Below, piece by piece: positions 34,441-43,416 of a DNA stretch of 64,000 bases. The notes under the pieces are model-generated. The model saw only the letters and a list, made by a program, of their open reading frames with translations. It was not told the DNA's origin and did not search any database. Origin of the DNA: Bacillota bacterium. Its GTDB lineage: Bacteria; Bacillota; Clostridia; Lachnospirales; Lachnospiraceae. Both the position numbers and the translations under genes were made by a program. Where the stretch lies: contig JAEZFK010000058.1 of the NCBI GenBank assembly GCA_023437715.1, forward strand, positions 34,536 through 98,535. Direction: 5' to 3'. Positions within the stretch are counted from its first letter, which is position 1. Each line of letters begins with the position of its first letter.

Positions 34441-35910
34441 ATGACAGCAAAGGAAATACTATCCCTCACTGCGGTGCAGCTTGGGGAAAAGATAAAGGGC
34501 GGGGAGGTCACCTCGCCTGAGGCCGTAAGAGCGGTCCTGGATCAGATAAAGGCTGTGGAACCTGTGATTCACAGCTATGTGACCATAGAAGAGGAAAAGG
34601 CCATGGCCCAGGCGGAGGAAGTACAAAAACGCATAGAGGCCGGAGAGCTTACAGGCCCCCTGGCCGGAGTGCCTGTGGCAATAAAAGATAACATCTGCAT
34701 ACAGGGGATGAGAACTACCTGCAGCTCGAAGATCCTTTCCGATTTTGTTCCCACCTATACGGCCCAGGCCGTGGAGAATTTAATAAAGGCAGGGGCAGTG
34801 ATTCTGGGAAAGACCAACATGGATGAGTTTGCCATGGGAAGCACCACGGAAACCTCAGCCTACGGGGTTACGAGAAATCCCTGGAATCCGGACCACGTCC
34901 CCGGCGGTTCCTCCGGCGGCTCCTGCGCGGCGGTTGCGGCAGAGGAATGCTTTTATGCCCTGGGCTCGGATACGGGCGGCTCCATCAGGCAGCCCGCCTC
35001 CTTTTGCGGAGTTACCGGACTAAAGCCTACCTATGGGACTGTTTCACGGTACGGCCTCATTGCCTATGGTTCTTCCTTAGACCAGATCGGCCCTGTGGCA
35101 AAGGATGTGACGGACTGTGCCGTGGTTTTAGAGGTTCTGGCTTCCCATGACGAAAAGGACAGCACCTCCGCAAAGCGGGAGGATTTGTGCTTTACGGAGG
35201 CCCTGACAGAAGACGTTAAGGGAATGAGAATCGGCATCCCGGAGGATTACCTGGGAGAAGGCCTGGACCCAGAGGTGAAAGAAGCTGTTTTAAGGGCCGC
35301 CAGTATTTTAGAGGAAAAGGGAGCGGTGGTGGAACGCTTTCACCTGGGCATGGTGGAATATGCCATTCCTGCCTACTATGTGATTGCCTCCGCGGAAGCC
35401 AGCTCCAATTTATCCCGGTTTGACGGCGTAAAGTACGGCTACCGGGCGAAAGAATACGAAGGGCTTCACGGAATGTACAAAAAGAGCCGTTCCGAAGGCT
35501 TTGGGCCGGAGGTAAAGAGACGCATCATGCTGGGCTCCTTTGTGCTCAGCTCCGGTTATTATGACGCTTATTATTTAAAGGCTTTAAAAACAAAGGCTCT
35601 CATTAAAAAAGCCTTTGATGAAGCTTTCACAAAATACGATGTGATCCTGGGACCTGCTTCTCCCCAGACAGCTCCGAAGCTGGGAGAGAGCTTAAGCGAT
35701 CCCTTAAAAATGTACCTGGGAGATATTTATACCATTTCCGTAAACCTTGCCGGTCTTCCCGGCCTTACGGTTCCCGGCGGGAAAGACAAAAAGGGGCTGC
35801 CAATCGGCGTCCAGTTTATCGGAGACTGTTTTAAGGAAAAGAATATCATCAGAGCCGGCTTTGCCTTTGAGCAGGCGGCAAAGGCTATTTCCGGAAAGGA
35901 GGAGGAGTAA
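34441..35910 (+). CDS. gatA: Asp-tRNA(Asn)/Glu-tRNA(Gln) amidotransferase subunit A
   Basis: This 489-aa amidase supplies ammonia from glutamine. The Ser-cisSer-Lys catalytic triad is seen as AIKDNI (Lys, about 79), GGSSGGSCAAVA (Ser) and GSDTGGSIRQPA (nucleophile Ser, about 180). Length is typical. It ends with TAA directly followed by the ATG of gatB, a tight coupling. Confidence 0.97.
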   Translation: MTAKEILSLTAVQLGEKIKGGEVTSPEAVRAVLDQIKAVEPVIHSYVTIEEEKAMAQAEEVQKRIEAGELTGPLAGVPVAIKDNICIQGMRTTCSSKILSDFVPTYTAQAVENLIKAGAVILGKTNMDEFAMGSTTETSAYGVTRNPWNPDHVPGGSSGGSCAAVAAEECFYALGSDTGGSIRQPASFCGVTGLKPTYGTVSRYGLIAYGSSLDQIGPVAKDVTDCAVVLEVLASHDEKDSTSAKREDLCFTEALTEDVKGMRIGIPEDYLGEGLDPEVKEAVLRAASILEEKGAVVERFHLGMVEYAIPAYYVIASAEASSNLSRFDGVKYGYRAKEYEGLHGMYKKSRSEGFGPEVKRRIMLGSFVLSSGYYDAYYLKALKTKALIKKAFDEAFTKYDVILGPASPQTAPKLGESLSDPLKMYLGDIYTISVNLAGLPGLTVPGGKDKKGLPIGVQFIGDCFKEKNIIRAGFAFEQAAKAISGKEEE

Positions 35911-37344
35911 ATGAGCAAACAGTATGAAACAGTCATCGGTCTGGAGGTTCATGTGGAGCTTGCCACCAGGACGAAGATTTTCTGCTCCTGCTCCACGGAA
36001 TTCGGAGGAGCGCCCAACACCCATACCTGCCCGGTCTGCACCGGTATGCCCGGTTCTCTTCCTGTCCTTAACCGGCAGGTGGTGGAATATGCCCTTGCGG
36101 TAGGGCTGGCGGCAAACTGCCAGATCAACCAGTACTGCAAGTTTGACCGGAAGAATTATTTTTATCCCGACAATCCCCAGAACTACCAGATTTCCCAGCT
36201 CTATCTTCCCATCTGCCACGACGGCTTTGTGGAAATCGAAACAGCGGCCGGAAAGAAGAAAATCGGCATTCACGAGATCCATATGGAAGAGGATGCAGGA
36301 AAGCTGATCCATGATGAGTGGGAGGACTGTTCCCTGGTGGACTTTAACCGGAGCGGGGTCCCTCTGATTGAAATTGTTTCGGAGCCGGATATGCGGAGCG
36401 CAGAGGAGGTCATGGCATATCTGGAGAAGCTGCGGCTGATCATCCAGTATTTAGGGGCTTCAGACTGCAAGCTTCAGGAGGGCTCCATGAGAGCCGATGT
36501 GAACCTGTCCGTCCGGGAGACGGGGGCGGCCGAATTCGGAACCAGAACGGAAATGAAGAACTTAAACTCCTTTAAGGCCATTGCCCGGGCCATTGAAGGG
36601 GAGAGAAAGCGCCAGATCGAGCTGATTGAGGAAGGGAGAATGGTCATCCAGGAGACAAGGCGGTGGGATGACAACAAGGAATCCTCCCATGCCATGCGTT
36701 CCAAGGAGGATGCCAAGGATTACCGGTATTTCCCGGACCCGGACCTTACGCCAGTGGTCATAAGCGATGAATGGATTGAGGAAATAAGGGCCAGACAGCC
36801 GGAGCTTCGGACGGAAAAGATGGCCCGTTACCAGGAGGAATTCAAGCTTTCCCAGTACGACGCGGACATCATTACCGGTTCCAAGCATATGGCGGATATT
36901 TTTGAACAGGTCACCGCCATCTGCAAGAAGCCGAAGGAAGCGGCAAACTGGCTTATGGTAGAGGGGATGCGCCTTTTAAAGGAGCATGAGCTGGAACCTG
37001 AAAATATGACATTTTCCCCCGAAAACCTTGCAAAATTAATTGAATTAGTGGATAATGGTACTATTAACCGCACGGTGGGAAAGGAAGTTTTTGAGGAAAT
37101 TTTCGCAAGAAATGTTGATCCGGAAAGATATGTGGAGGAAAAAGGCCTTAAAGTCGTAAGCGACGAAGGAGAGCTTCGCCAGGTCATTGAAGAAATTGTG
37201 GCTGAAAATCCCCAGTCAGTGGAGGACTACCGGGGAGGAAAGGAGAAAGCCATGGGCTTTCTGGTAGGCCGGGCCATGAGGGCCATGAAAGGAAAGGCTG
37301 ATCCGGGTATGGTCAACAGGATATTAAAAGAGCTGTTGGAATAG
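35911..37344 (+). CDS. gatB: Asp-tRNA(Asn)/Glu-tRNA(Gln) amidotransferase subunit B
   Basis: The 477-aa kinase-like subunit activates the acyl group on the mischarged tRNA and binds the tRNA by its tail. Signature segments are TVIGLEVHVEL at the start, YFYPDNPQNYQISQ, and DFNRSGVPLIEIVSEPD; the C-terminal YqeY-like helical tail ends GKADPGMVNRILKELL. The start abuts gatA. With aspS it forms the indirect Asn-tRNA route. Confidence 0.97.
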   Translation: MSKQYETVIGLEVHVELATRTKIFCSCSTEFGGAPNTHTCPVCTGMPGSLPVLNRQVVEYALAVGLAANCQINQYCKFDRKNYFYPDNPQNYQISQLYLPICHDGFVEIETAAGKKKIGIHEIHMEEDAGKLIHDEWEDCSLVDFNRSGVPLIEIVSEPDMRSAEEVMAYLEKLRLIIQYLGASDCKLQEGSMRADVNLSVRETGAAEFGTRTEMKNLNSFKAIARAIEGERKRQIELIEEGRMVIQETRRWDDNKESSHAMRSKEDAKDYRYFPDPDLTPVVISDEWIEEIRARQPELRTEKMARYQEEFKLSQYDADIITGSKHMADIFEQVTAICKKPKEAANWLMVEGMRLLKEHELEPENMTFSPENLAKLIELVDNGTINRTVGKEVFEEIFARNVDPERYVEEKGLKVVSDEGELRQVIEEIVAENPQSVEDYRGGKEKAMGFLVGRAMRAMKGKADPGMVNRILKELLE

Positions 37345-37375
37345 AGGAGTCAATATGAGGAGGAAGAAAAAAATT

Positions 37376-38668
37376 ATGAAGCCGTATGTTGAGATGACAA
37401 AGGAAGAGCTGCAGGAGCTGAGAAAAGAGCTTTCCGCACAGTACAAAGAGTTTCAGGGCAAGGATTTAAAGCTTGACATGTCCAGGGGAAAGCCCAGCAC
37501 AGAACAGCTTGACATTTCCATGGGAATGATGGATGTGCTGAGCAGCGATGTGGATTTAACCTGTGAGGACGGCACGGACTGCCGCAACTATGGAGTTCTG
37601 GACGGAATCAAGGAAGCCAAGGAGCTTCTTGCCGACATGATGGAGGTTGCACCGGACTACATTATTATTTATGGAAATTCCAGCTTAAATGTGATGTATG
37701 ACACGGTTTCCCGCTCCATGACCCATGGCGTCATGGGAAGCACTCCCTGGTGCAAGCTGGATAAGGTGAAATTTTTATGCCCTGTGCCCGGGTATGACAG
37801 ACATTTTGCCATTACGGAATACTTTGGAATTGAAATGGTCAACGTTCCCATGACTCCTACGGGCCCTGATATGGATATGGTAGAGGAGCTGGTTGCAAAG
37901 GATGATTCCATCAAGGGAATCTGGTGCGTGCCCAAGTACTCCAATCCTCAGGGAATTTCCTACTCCGATGATACAGTGCGCCGTTTTGCCCGGTTAAAGC
38001 CGGCGGCAAAGGACTTCCGCATTTACTGGGATAATGCCTATACCATCCATCACTTATACGATCACGATCAGGATCATCTCATTGAGATTCTTGCAGAGTG
38101 CAAGAGAGCCGGAAACCCGGATATGGTTTATAAATTTGCTTCTACCTCCAAGGTCAGCTTCCCAGGATCAGGGATCGCGGCCATTGCAGCCAGCCAGAAC
38201 AATCTGGTGGATATCAAGAACCAGTTAAAGATTCAGACCATTGGTCATGATAAGGTGAACCAGCTGCGCCATGTGCGCTACTTCGGTGATATCCACGGCA
38301 TGGTGGAGCATATGAGAAAGCATGCGGATATTATGAGGCCGAAATTTGAGGCAGTGATTGAGATTTTAGAAAGAGAGCTGGGCGGCCTCGGGATCGGTTC
38401 CTGGACCAGTCCAAAGGGAGGCTATTTCATCTCCTTTGATTCCCTTGACGGCTGTGCAAAGGCAATTGTGGCAAGGTGCAAGAAATCCGGCCTTGTGATG
38501 ACCGGAGCAGGCGCCACCTATCCTTACGGAAAGGATCCCCATGACAGCAACATCCGCATCGCGCCGTCTTATCCGCCTTTATCCGATCTGATTCTGGCAA
38601 TGGAATTATTTGCTCTTTGCGTAAAGATGGTCAGCATTGACAAAATTCTTTCTCAAAAGGAATCATAA
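37376..38668 (+). CDS. Aspartate aminotransferase, AspT/class Ic type
   Basis: The 430-aa PLP enzyme resembles the AspT (Corynebacterium) group of type I aminotransferases. Landmarks are DMSRGKPSTEQLD at the N-terminus, WDNAYTIHHLYD (PLP-binding Asp and Tyr), FASTSKVSFPGSG (Schiff-base Lys) and NIRIAPSYPP (substrate Arg). It interconverts aspartate and oxaloacetate, so it would supply the Asp used by the upstream AspRS. The start at 37376 is chosen because the preceding residues are only the translated AGGAGGAAGAAA ribosome site; an ATG at 37355 with GAGGAG is the alternative. It lies 31 bases behind gatB. Confidence 0.85.
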   Translation: MKPYVEMTKEELQELRKELSAQYKEFQGKDLKLDMSRGKPSTEQLDISMGMMDVLSSDVDLTCEDGTDCRNYGVLDGIKEAKELLADMMEVAPDYIIIYGNSSLNVMYDTVSRSMTHGVMGSTPWCKLDKVKFLCPVPGYDRHFAITEYFGIEMVNVPMTPTGPDMDMVEELVAKDDSIKGIWCVPKYSNPQGISYSDDTVRRFARLKPAAKDFRIYWDNAYTIHHLYDHDQDHLIEILAECKRAGNPDMVYKFASTSKVSFPGSGIAAIAASQNNLVDIKNQLKIQTIGHDKVNQLRHVRYFGDIHGMVEHMRKHADIMRPKFEAVIEILERELGGLGIGSWTSPKGGYFISFDSLDGCAKAIVARCKKSGLVMTGAGATYPYGKDPHDSNIRIAPSYPPLSDLILAMELFALCVKMVSIDKILSQKES

Positions 38669-38680
38669 ATAAAAAAGAAG

Positions 38681-38720
38681 CGCTGAAAAATGACCTGGCT
38701 TGGTCATTTTCAGCGTTTTT
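38681..38720 (+). terminator. Bidirectional terminator after aspT
   Basis: CGCTGAAAAATGACC and GGTCATTTTCAGCG form a stem with six T after it. The opposite strand also has a T run, so it may also stop the convergent ApgM-like transcript. Confidence 0.85.
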
Positions 38721-38733
38721 TAATTTTTCCGGG

Positions 38734-39999
38734 CTAAGCGCCTCTCTTTTTGGAAAAGCCCATCAGGTCCATCTGCAGGGTAAAAATATCCCTTGCCCTT
38801 AAGTTTTGCAGGGCGCCTTCCATAAAATAGGTTTCCCCTGCCCTTTCTACCTTATCCTGTCTCACATCCTTGCCCCAGATGATTGTGGGCACCCCGTCTC
38901 CTGTGTGGTCCCTGGCCTCACAGGGGGTGGAATGGTCTGCCGTGAAAGAGATGTAACAGGCATTCCTGTCAATATGCTCCATAAAATAGCCGGCCATGGA
39001 ATCAATCTCTTCAATGATCCGGACTTTTTCCATGGGCTGATTGTCATGGCCTGCCAGATCAGTGCCTTTGACATGGACAATGACCCAATCGTAGCCTTCC
39101 TTTATGGACTCTACAGCTTTCCAGGCCTTTCCCATGATATCCGTGGTGAAACCGCCGGTAAAGGAGTCCTGAAAGTAATAATCAAAGCCAACCAGCCGGG
39201 CAATTCCTCCCACGGTCACGTCTCCTGCAATGCACATCCCCCGGATGCCTACCTGCCTGGCTGTACTGGGAATTGCACTTAACTGTCCCGGACCTCTGGT
39301 TATGACCACGTTGGCAGGAAGAAGTCCTTTCCTGACCCGTTCCTGGTTCACCGGATGGCTTTTTAAGATGTCAATGGCTCTTCTGGTGAATTCCCACAGG
39401 TTTTCTGCGGTTTGCGCTGCGTCCCTGCAGGCCGGGTCTTCAGGGTAAGGAACCACCAGCTTTGCCCCTTCGTTGGCAGTGCCTACGTCTGTGGGAACAA
39501 TGGCTGCTGACAGCCCCTTTCCCCGAAATACCACTGCGACCCGGTGCTGGGTCAGCTCCTTTACAAGAACAATGGTTCCGTCCTTAAGCTGCATTCCGGA
39601 TAAGGCTCTGGCCAGTTCCCCGGTTCCCTCATGGATTCTTCCGGCTCTCCGGTCGATGACTGTGTCCTCCTGGTCAATGGTTCCAAAATTCCCGCGAAAG
39701 GCCACATCTCCTTCCAACAGTTCCATTCCTCCGCTTAAAGCTTCCAGAGGGCCTCTTCCGGGATAGTACTTATTGGAATCACAGCCAAAGATTTCCATGT
39801 GGCCCACATCAGTGCCGACGGGTATCCCCGGGGCAATGGGATAGACGTTCCCAGTACTACCTTCCTTTGCCAGACGGTCCAGATTCGGTGTGTTTGCGTA
39901 TTCCAGCGGAGTCAAACCGCCCAGCGCCTTGATCGGCCGGTCTCCCAGCCCATCAGAAATAATCAATATTCCCTGTTTTTTTCTCATATGATCACTCAT
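38734..39999 (-). CDS. ApgM-like phosphoglycerate mutase family protein (alkaline phosphatase superfamily)
   Basis: The 421-aa protein matches the archaeal-type cofactor-independent phosphoglycerate mutase family: ISDGLGDRPIKALGGLTPLE, GRGPLEA, VHVKGTDLAGHD and FTADHSTPCEARDHTGDGVP. Metal ligands are in place. At the nucleophile, the family has GSD-type serine; here it is GTDVGHMEIFG with threonine near residue 63, a change that can still work in this superfamily. It may be a real PGM or act on a related phospho-compound. It is the last gene of a three-gene run with a membrane protein and a DASS transporter, which is unusual for glycolysis. Confidence 0.8.
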   Translation of the reverse strand: MSDHMRKKQGILIISDGLGDRPIKALGGLTPLEYANTPNLDRLAKEGSTGNVYPIAPGIPVGTDVGHMEIFGCDSNKYYPGRGPLEALSGGMELLEGDVAFRGNFGTIDQEDTVIDRRAGRIHEGTGELARALSGMQLKDGTIVLVKELTQHRVAVVFRGKGLSAAIVPTDVGTANEGAKLVVPYPEDPACRDAAQTAENLWEFTRRAIDILKSHPVNQERVRKGLLPANVVITRGPGQLSAIPSTARQVGIRGMCIAGDVTVGGIARLVGFDYYFQDSFTGGFTTDIMGKAWKAVESIKEGYDWVIVHVKGTDLAGHDNQPMEKVRIIEEIDSMAGYFMEHIDRNACYISFTADHSTPCEARDHTGDGVPTIIWGKDVRQDKVERAGETYFMEGALQNLRARDIFTLQMDLMGFSKKRGA

Positions 40000-40011
40000 C
40001 TTTCTTTCAAT

Positions 40012-40749
40012 TTATTCTTTAACCGGTTTTTTTAGCAGGTCCAGATTGCGGTACATGAACCCGGCTGACAGGATGACTATGATAATCCACAGGAACACTG
40101 AGGAACCGCTTTTTCTGCTGAACACGTTAATGGCAAGGGTTGATTCCTTCCCAGGGGTGATCTTTCCGAAATCAAATCCTCCGAAGATATACCCATCCTC
40201 GCTGGTGATGGTGAAAGGCTTTTCATCGGAATAGTCCACGATATTGAGAAGCTCTTTTCCCTTTGGGACAGCGATTTTCATCTGGTATGAGCCGATGGAG
40301 ACGGGAGTGGTGTTCCTGGACTTAAAGGACAGCTCTCTGGCATTGCCCGGATAGGTATCCCCTAAATCAGCATCTTCTCCGTCATAAAGCCTTTCTCCCC
40401 GTAAAACCACCTGGAAAGAAACCTCTTTTTCTTTCTCGTCAAATAGGGCCACATAATAACTCTGGTCCCCGTCTGACTCTTCGCTGATCTCCTCTGTTGC
40501 CAGAGTTCCGGAAACGGCTTTTACAGATTCTATGGCAGCATCCTTCCAAATGGGAAAAATGACTTCTCCGGAACCACTGGTTTTGGCTCTGATAGTCTGG
40601 GTGATAATTCCATTTTCTCCGTCAGGGGTTATTCTGTCTTCTATGGAAATTACGCTGCCGGTGTCATCTGCATAGGAGGTCTGGACTCCAGTCAATGCAA
40701 GAAACAGGCATGCATATAAGAGATATGAGATTTTTTTTATTGCTTTCAT
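40012..40749 (-). CDS. Secreted, C-terminally membrane-anchored protein of unknown function
   Basis: The 245-aa protein has a signal peptide (MKAIKKISYLLYACLFLAL, then AYA-like cleavage near ADD), a beta-rich outer domain of about 190 residues, and a membrane helix near the end (FLWIIIVILSAGFMY) with a short basic tail. It is thus held outside the membrane. No family is recognised. The start at 40749 follows AAAGGAAC. It lies between the DASS transporter and the ApgM-like enzyme, so it may belong to the uptake step. The start at 40773 would overlap the transporter. Confidence 0.7.
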   Translation of the reverse strand: MKAIKKISYLLYACLFLALTGVQTSYADDTGSVISIEDRITPDGENGIITQTIRAKTSGSGEVIFPIWKDAAIESVKAVSGTLATEEISEESDGDQSYYVALFDEKEKEVSFQVVLRGERLYDGEDADLGDTYPGNARELSFKSRNTTPVSIGSYQMKIAVPKGKELLNIVDYSDEKPFTITSEDGYIFGGFDFGKITPGKESTLAINVFSRKSGSSVFLWIIIVILSAGFMYRNLDLLKKPVKE

Positions 40750-40765
40750 ATGGTTTGTTCCTTTC

Positions 40766-42253
40766 TTATACAAGCCCGATGAACCGGAACCAGGTCAGGG
40801 AAGCGGCGATCATCAGGATCCATTTGGCCAGCAGCACCAGAGTGCTGTAAAGCATCTGCTCAAGTACATTGAAAAAGCCTGTGTTGTAATAGATTAAGTT
40901 GACCTTGCTGTGAGGAGGCAAAGTGATGGTATCGGAAATACAGAATGCAGCCGGAAGAGCCAGGGCCACGGGATTGATTCCGGTTGCATTGGCAATTCCG
41001 ATGATGGTGGGAATGAGTATAATGGTCCGCACTGTTTTGGATGTAAAAATAAAATGGCTGAAGCTGGCAATGAGCATGATGACGGCGAATATTACGGTAA
41101 AGCTCATGCTCTCTATACCTAAATGGGCAAACAGGGCATTAAGTCCCCAGGCCGCCACGCCGGTTTCATCTAAGGCTACGCCGGCAGCATAAGCCCCGCA
41201 GGCGAAAATCAGCAGATTCCAGGAGATTTTGGCCTCTTTCCATTTCAATATGCCAAGGTAGGGCATGAAGAATAATGCCGCTGATAAAATGGCTACCATA
41301 ACAAGACTGAGCTGGAACCCGAATAAATGGATCTGTCTGGTATCAATGGCCCATAGGGCAATGGTGACTCCAAAGATGACCAGGGCTTTCTTTTCCACCA
41401 GACTCATTTTGCCAAGGCCTTTGCGCTCTTCTTCCAAAAGGCTTAAATTAACTTTTGCATTGGAAGAGGGGATTTTAAACAGTATTTTTCCAATGAAGAA
41501 AGAAGCCAGCAGCGTCAGTATGGTGACCGGGGCGGAGGCGATAAACCAGTAGGTCCATGAAATGCTCTGGCCGGTTAAATCCTTTATAAAGCCAATGGCC
41601 ATGATCTGGGCGCTGGTTGCGGTTACAATGGCTCCTGTGGATAGGTTGTTGGACTGGATCCCCTGTAAGGCCAGAAGCTTTCCAAGGTTATTTTTGGGGT
41701 CATTCATGGTGGTTCCAAAAGCTTCGATCACCAGAAGAACGATGGGGAACATCATGGCCGCCCGGGCTGTGGTGGACGGCACCACGAAAGCGATGAGGAA
41801 GTTGGTAGCGATTAAAAGCAGCAGAATGCTGTTTGCGCTTTTGCCGAACCTGGTTATGAGGTTTAGGGCAAGGCGTTTTGCAAGGCCGCTTTTTTCCATG
41901 CCCGAGGCTATGATAAAGGCTGCAAAGGTCAGCCAGATGACCTCATAGCCCAATACGCCCATGGCCTTTTCCTCTTCCCAGACACCGAGAAGGGGAAGGG
42001 CTACGATGACCAGAAGGGAGACCGTATAATTGGGGATGCTTTCCGATACCCACAGGATAAGGGCGGTTAAGAATACTCCCAGGGCCATCTTTCCCGCGTA
42101 GGACAGTCCTGCAGGGATTGGAGTGGAATAGAAGAGGCCGAATACGATTAATGCGGCCGGAAGCCCGAAAAACTGCATTTTCAGTTCAAAAGGGCTTTTG
42201 ACTTTTTTGACCTTGATTTCCTTCGTTGACAATGTTGCTTTTGCTTCATTCAT
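40766..42253 (-). CDS. DASS-family (SLC13) anion/sodium symporter
   Basis: This 495-aa transporter has about eleven to twelve membrane segments. Two re-entrant regions carry the family SNT-like Na+ sites: VVPSTTARAAMMFP in the first half and FTSKTVRTIILIP in the second. DASS proteins import di- and tricarboxylates or sulfate-like anions with Na+. Substrate here is unknown. The start follows AAAGGAG. It is the first gene of the run to ApgM and is divergent from a LysR gene, the usual arrangement of a regulated uptake system. Confidence 0.88.
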   Translation of the reverse strand: MNEAKATLSTKEIKVKKVKSPFELKMQFFGLPAALIVFGLFYSTPIPAGLSYAGKMALGVFLTALILWVSESIPNYTVSLLVIVALPLLGVWEEEKAMGVLGYEVIWLTFAAFIIASGMEKSGLAKRLALNLITRFGKSANSILLLLIATNFLIAFVVPSTTARAAMMFPIVLLVIEAFGTTMNDPKNNLGKLLALQGIQSNNLSTGAIVTATSAQIMAIGFIKDLTGQSISWTYWFIASAPVTILTLLASFFIGKILFKIPSSNAKVNLSLLEEERKGLGKMSLVEKKALVIFGVTIALWAIDTRQIHLFGFQLSLVMVAILSAALFFMPYLGILKWKEAKISWNLLIFACGAYAAGVALDETGVAAWGLNALFAHLGIESMSFTVIFAVIMLIASFSHFIFTSKTVRTIILIPTIIGIANATGINPVALALPAAFCISDTITLPPHSKVNLIYYNTGFFNVLEQMLYSTLVLLAKWILMIAASLTWFRFIGLV

Positions 42254-42364
42254 GGCAACATCTCCTTTCTTACAATATCTTTTTGTAGCCTAAGTGTAAA
42301 ATTTTTATAAAGAAAAGTACAACGATAGATTTTTATAATTATTTTCTTTTAAGGGGAGGAATCC

Positions 42365-42451
42365 ATGAATTTATAAATTAATCTTATGAGATTAGGAATA
42401 ATGTTTATTAAGAAAAGAAAAATTGACATGAATTTGTGAATTTGCTATAAT
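42365..42451 (+). promoter_or_regulatory. LysR-gene promoter and LysR-type operator
   Basis: TTGACA (42423-42428) and TATAAT (42446-42451), 17 bases apart, drive the LysR gene. Upstream, ATC-N6-GAT (42381-42392) inside the perfect 6-4-6 repeat TAATCT-TATG-AGATTA is a LysR-box candidate. CATGAATTTRTRAATT occurs twice (42364 and 42426). Confidence 0.6.
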
Positions 42452-42495
42452 CTCCATAAATATATTTTATGCAAAAGCTTTAAAGGAGAATGATC

Positions 42496-43416
42496 ATGAA
42501 CCTGGAAACCTTGGAAACATTTCTAAAAGTCGCCGGAAATCATAGCTTTACCCAGACTGCCGCTGAGATGTTCTGCTCCCAGGCGGCTGTTTCCATACGC
42601 ATGAAAAGCCTGGAAAAGCATTTTGGGATTGAATTATTTGAAAGGGATAACAACCGGATTGGATTGACAAAGGAAGGAAAGCTGCTGCTGCCTTATGTGA
42701 GAACCATCATGGAAACCATGAGGGGAGCGGAAAAGGAGATTTATGCCTCCCAGAATTTAAAAAACAAAGAAATACGATTTGCCTGCTCCGGTACTCCCGG
42801 AACCTATATCTTTCCGCCCATCATTCATGGATTTTCAGCCAAATATCCCTCTGTGACCGTGGTAAACCATGTGGAATACACTCAGAATGTTTTTGAAGAT
42901 ATTGAATCCAGGACTTTTCCCCTGGGATTTGTCAGCCAGCCTTTTCCGCCTCAAAGAGAGTGCCTTGTGTATGAGGAGCTGATGGATGACCCGCTGGTCT
43001 TTTTTGCTTCAGCGGAAAACCCCTTAAGCCGGAAATGTGAGGTCACGCTGGAAGATCTGGTGGGAGAAAATTTAATGACCACCAATCACCGTTCATCCAT
43101 TGTGAAGTATTTGGAATCGGCGGGAGGCTTAAACTTTCCAAAGAAGAATATCCAGGCAATGGGCAATATTGAGGCGGTAAAGAAATGTGTGGTGGATAAT
43201 AAGGGAATCGGCGTATTGTCTGTTCTGGCAATTGAAACAGAACGTAAATACGGGGTGATTAAGGTGTTAAAGCTCAAAGAACCCATAAGCCTCACCAGGA
43301 AGATCTATGCGGTATTTCATAAGGATCAGCCTTTATCCCTTCCTGATGAAGTATTTCTGGATTTTGTAAAGGAATACATGGGTCTCAATTTCCCTAGTCG
43401 AATAACACCAGGTTAA
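42496..43416 (+). CDS. LysR-family transcriptional regulator
   Basis: The 306-aa protein has the N-terminal LysR helix-turn-helix (LETFLKVAGNHSFTQTAAEM, SQAAVSIRMKSLEKHFG) and a two-lobed effector domain. The start at 42496 is 7 bases after GGAG; an ATG at 42490 is too near. It is divergent from the DASS operon and probably controls it. Its last 23 bases overlap the last bases of the next, convergent LysR gene. Confidence 0.93.
   Translation: MNLETLETFLKVAGNHSFTQTAAEMFCSQAAVSIRMKSLEKHFGIELFERDNNRIGLTKEGKLLLPYVRTIMETMRGAEKEIYASQNLKNKEIRFACSGTPGTYIFPPIIHGFSAKYPSVTVVNHVEYTQNVFEDIESRTFPLGFVSQPFPPQRECLVYEELMDDPLVFFASAENPLSRKCEVTLEDLVGENLMTTNHRSSIVKYLESAGGLNFPKKNIQAMGNIEAVKKCVVDNKGIGVLSVLAIETERKYGVIKVLKLKEPISLTRKIYAVFHKDQPLSLPDEVFLDFVKEYMGLNFPSRITPG

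Noticed and set aside
38806..39282. 158-aa plus-strand ORF opposite the ApgM-like gene
   Set aside because: Antisense shadow.
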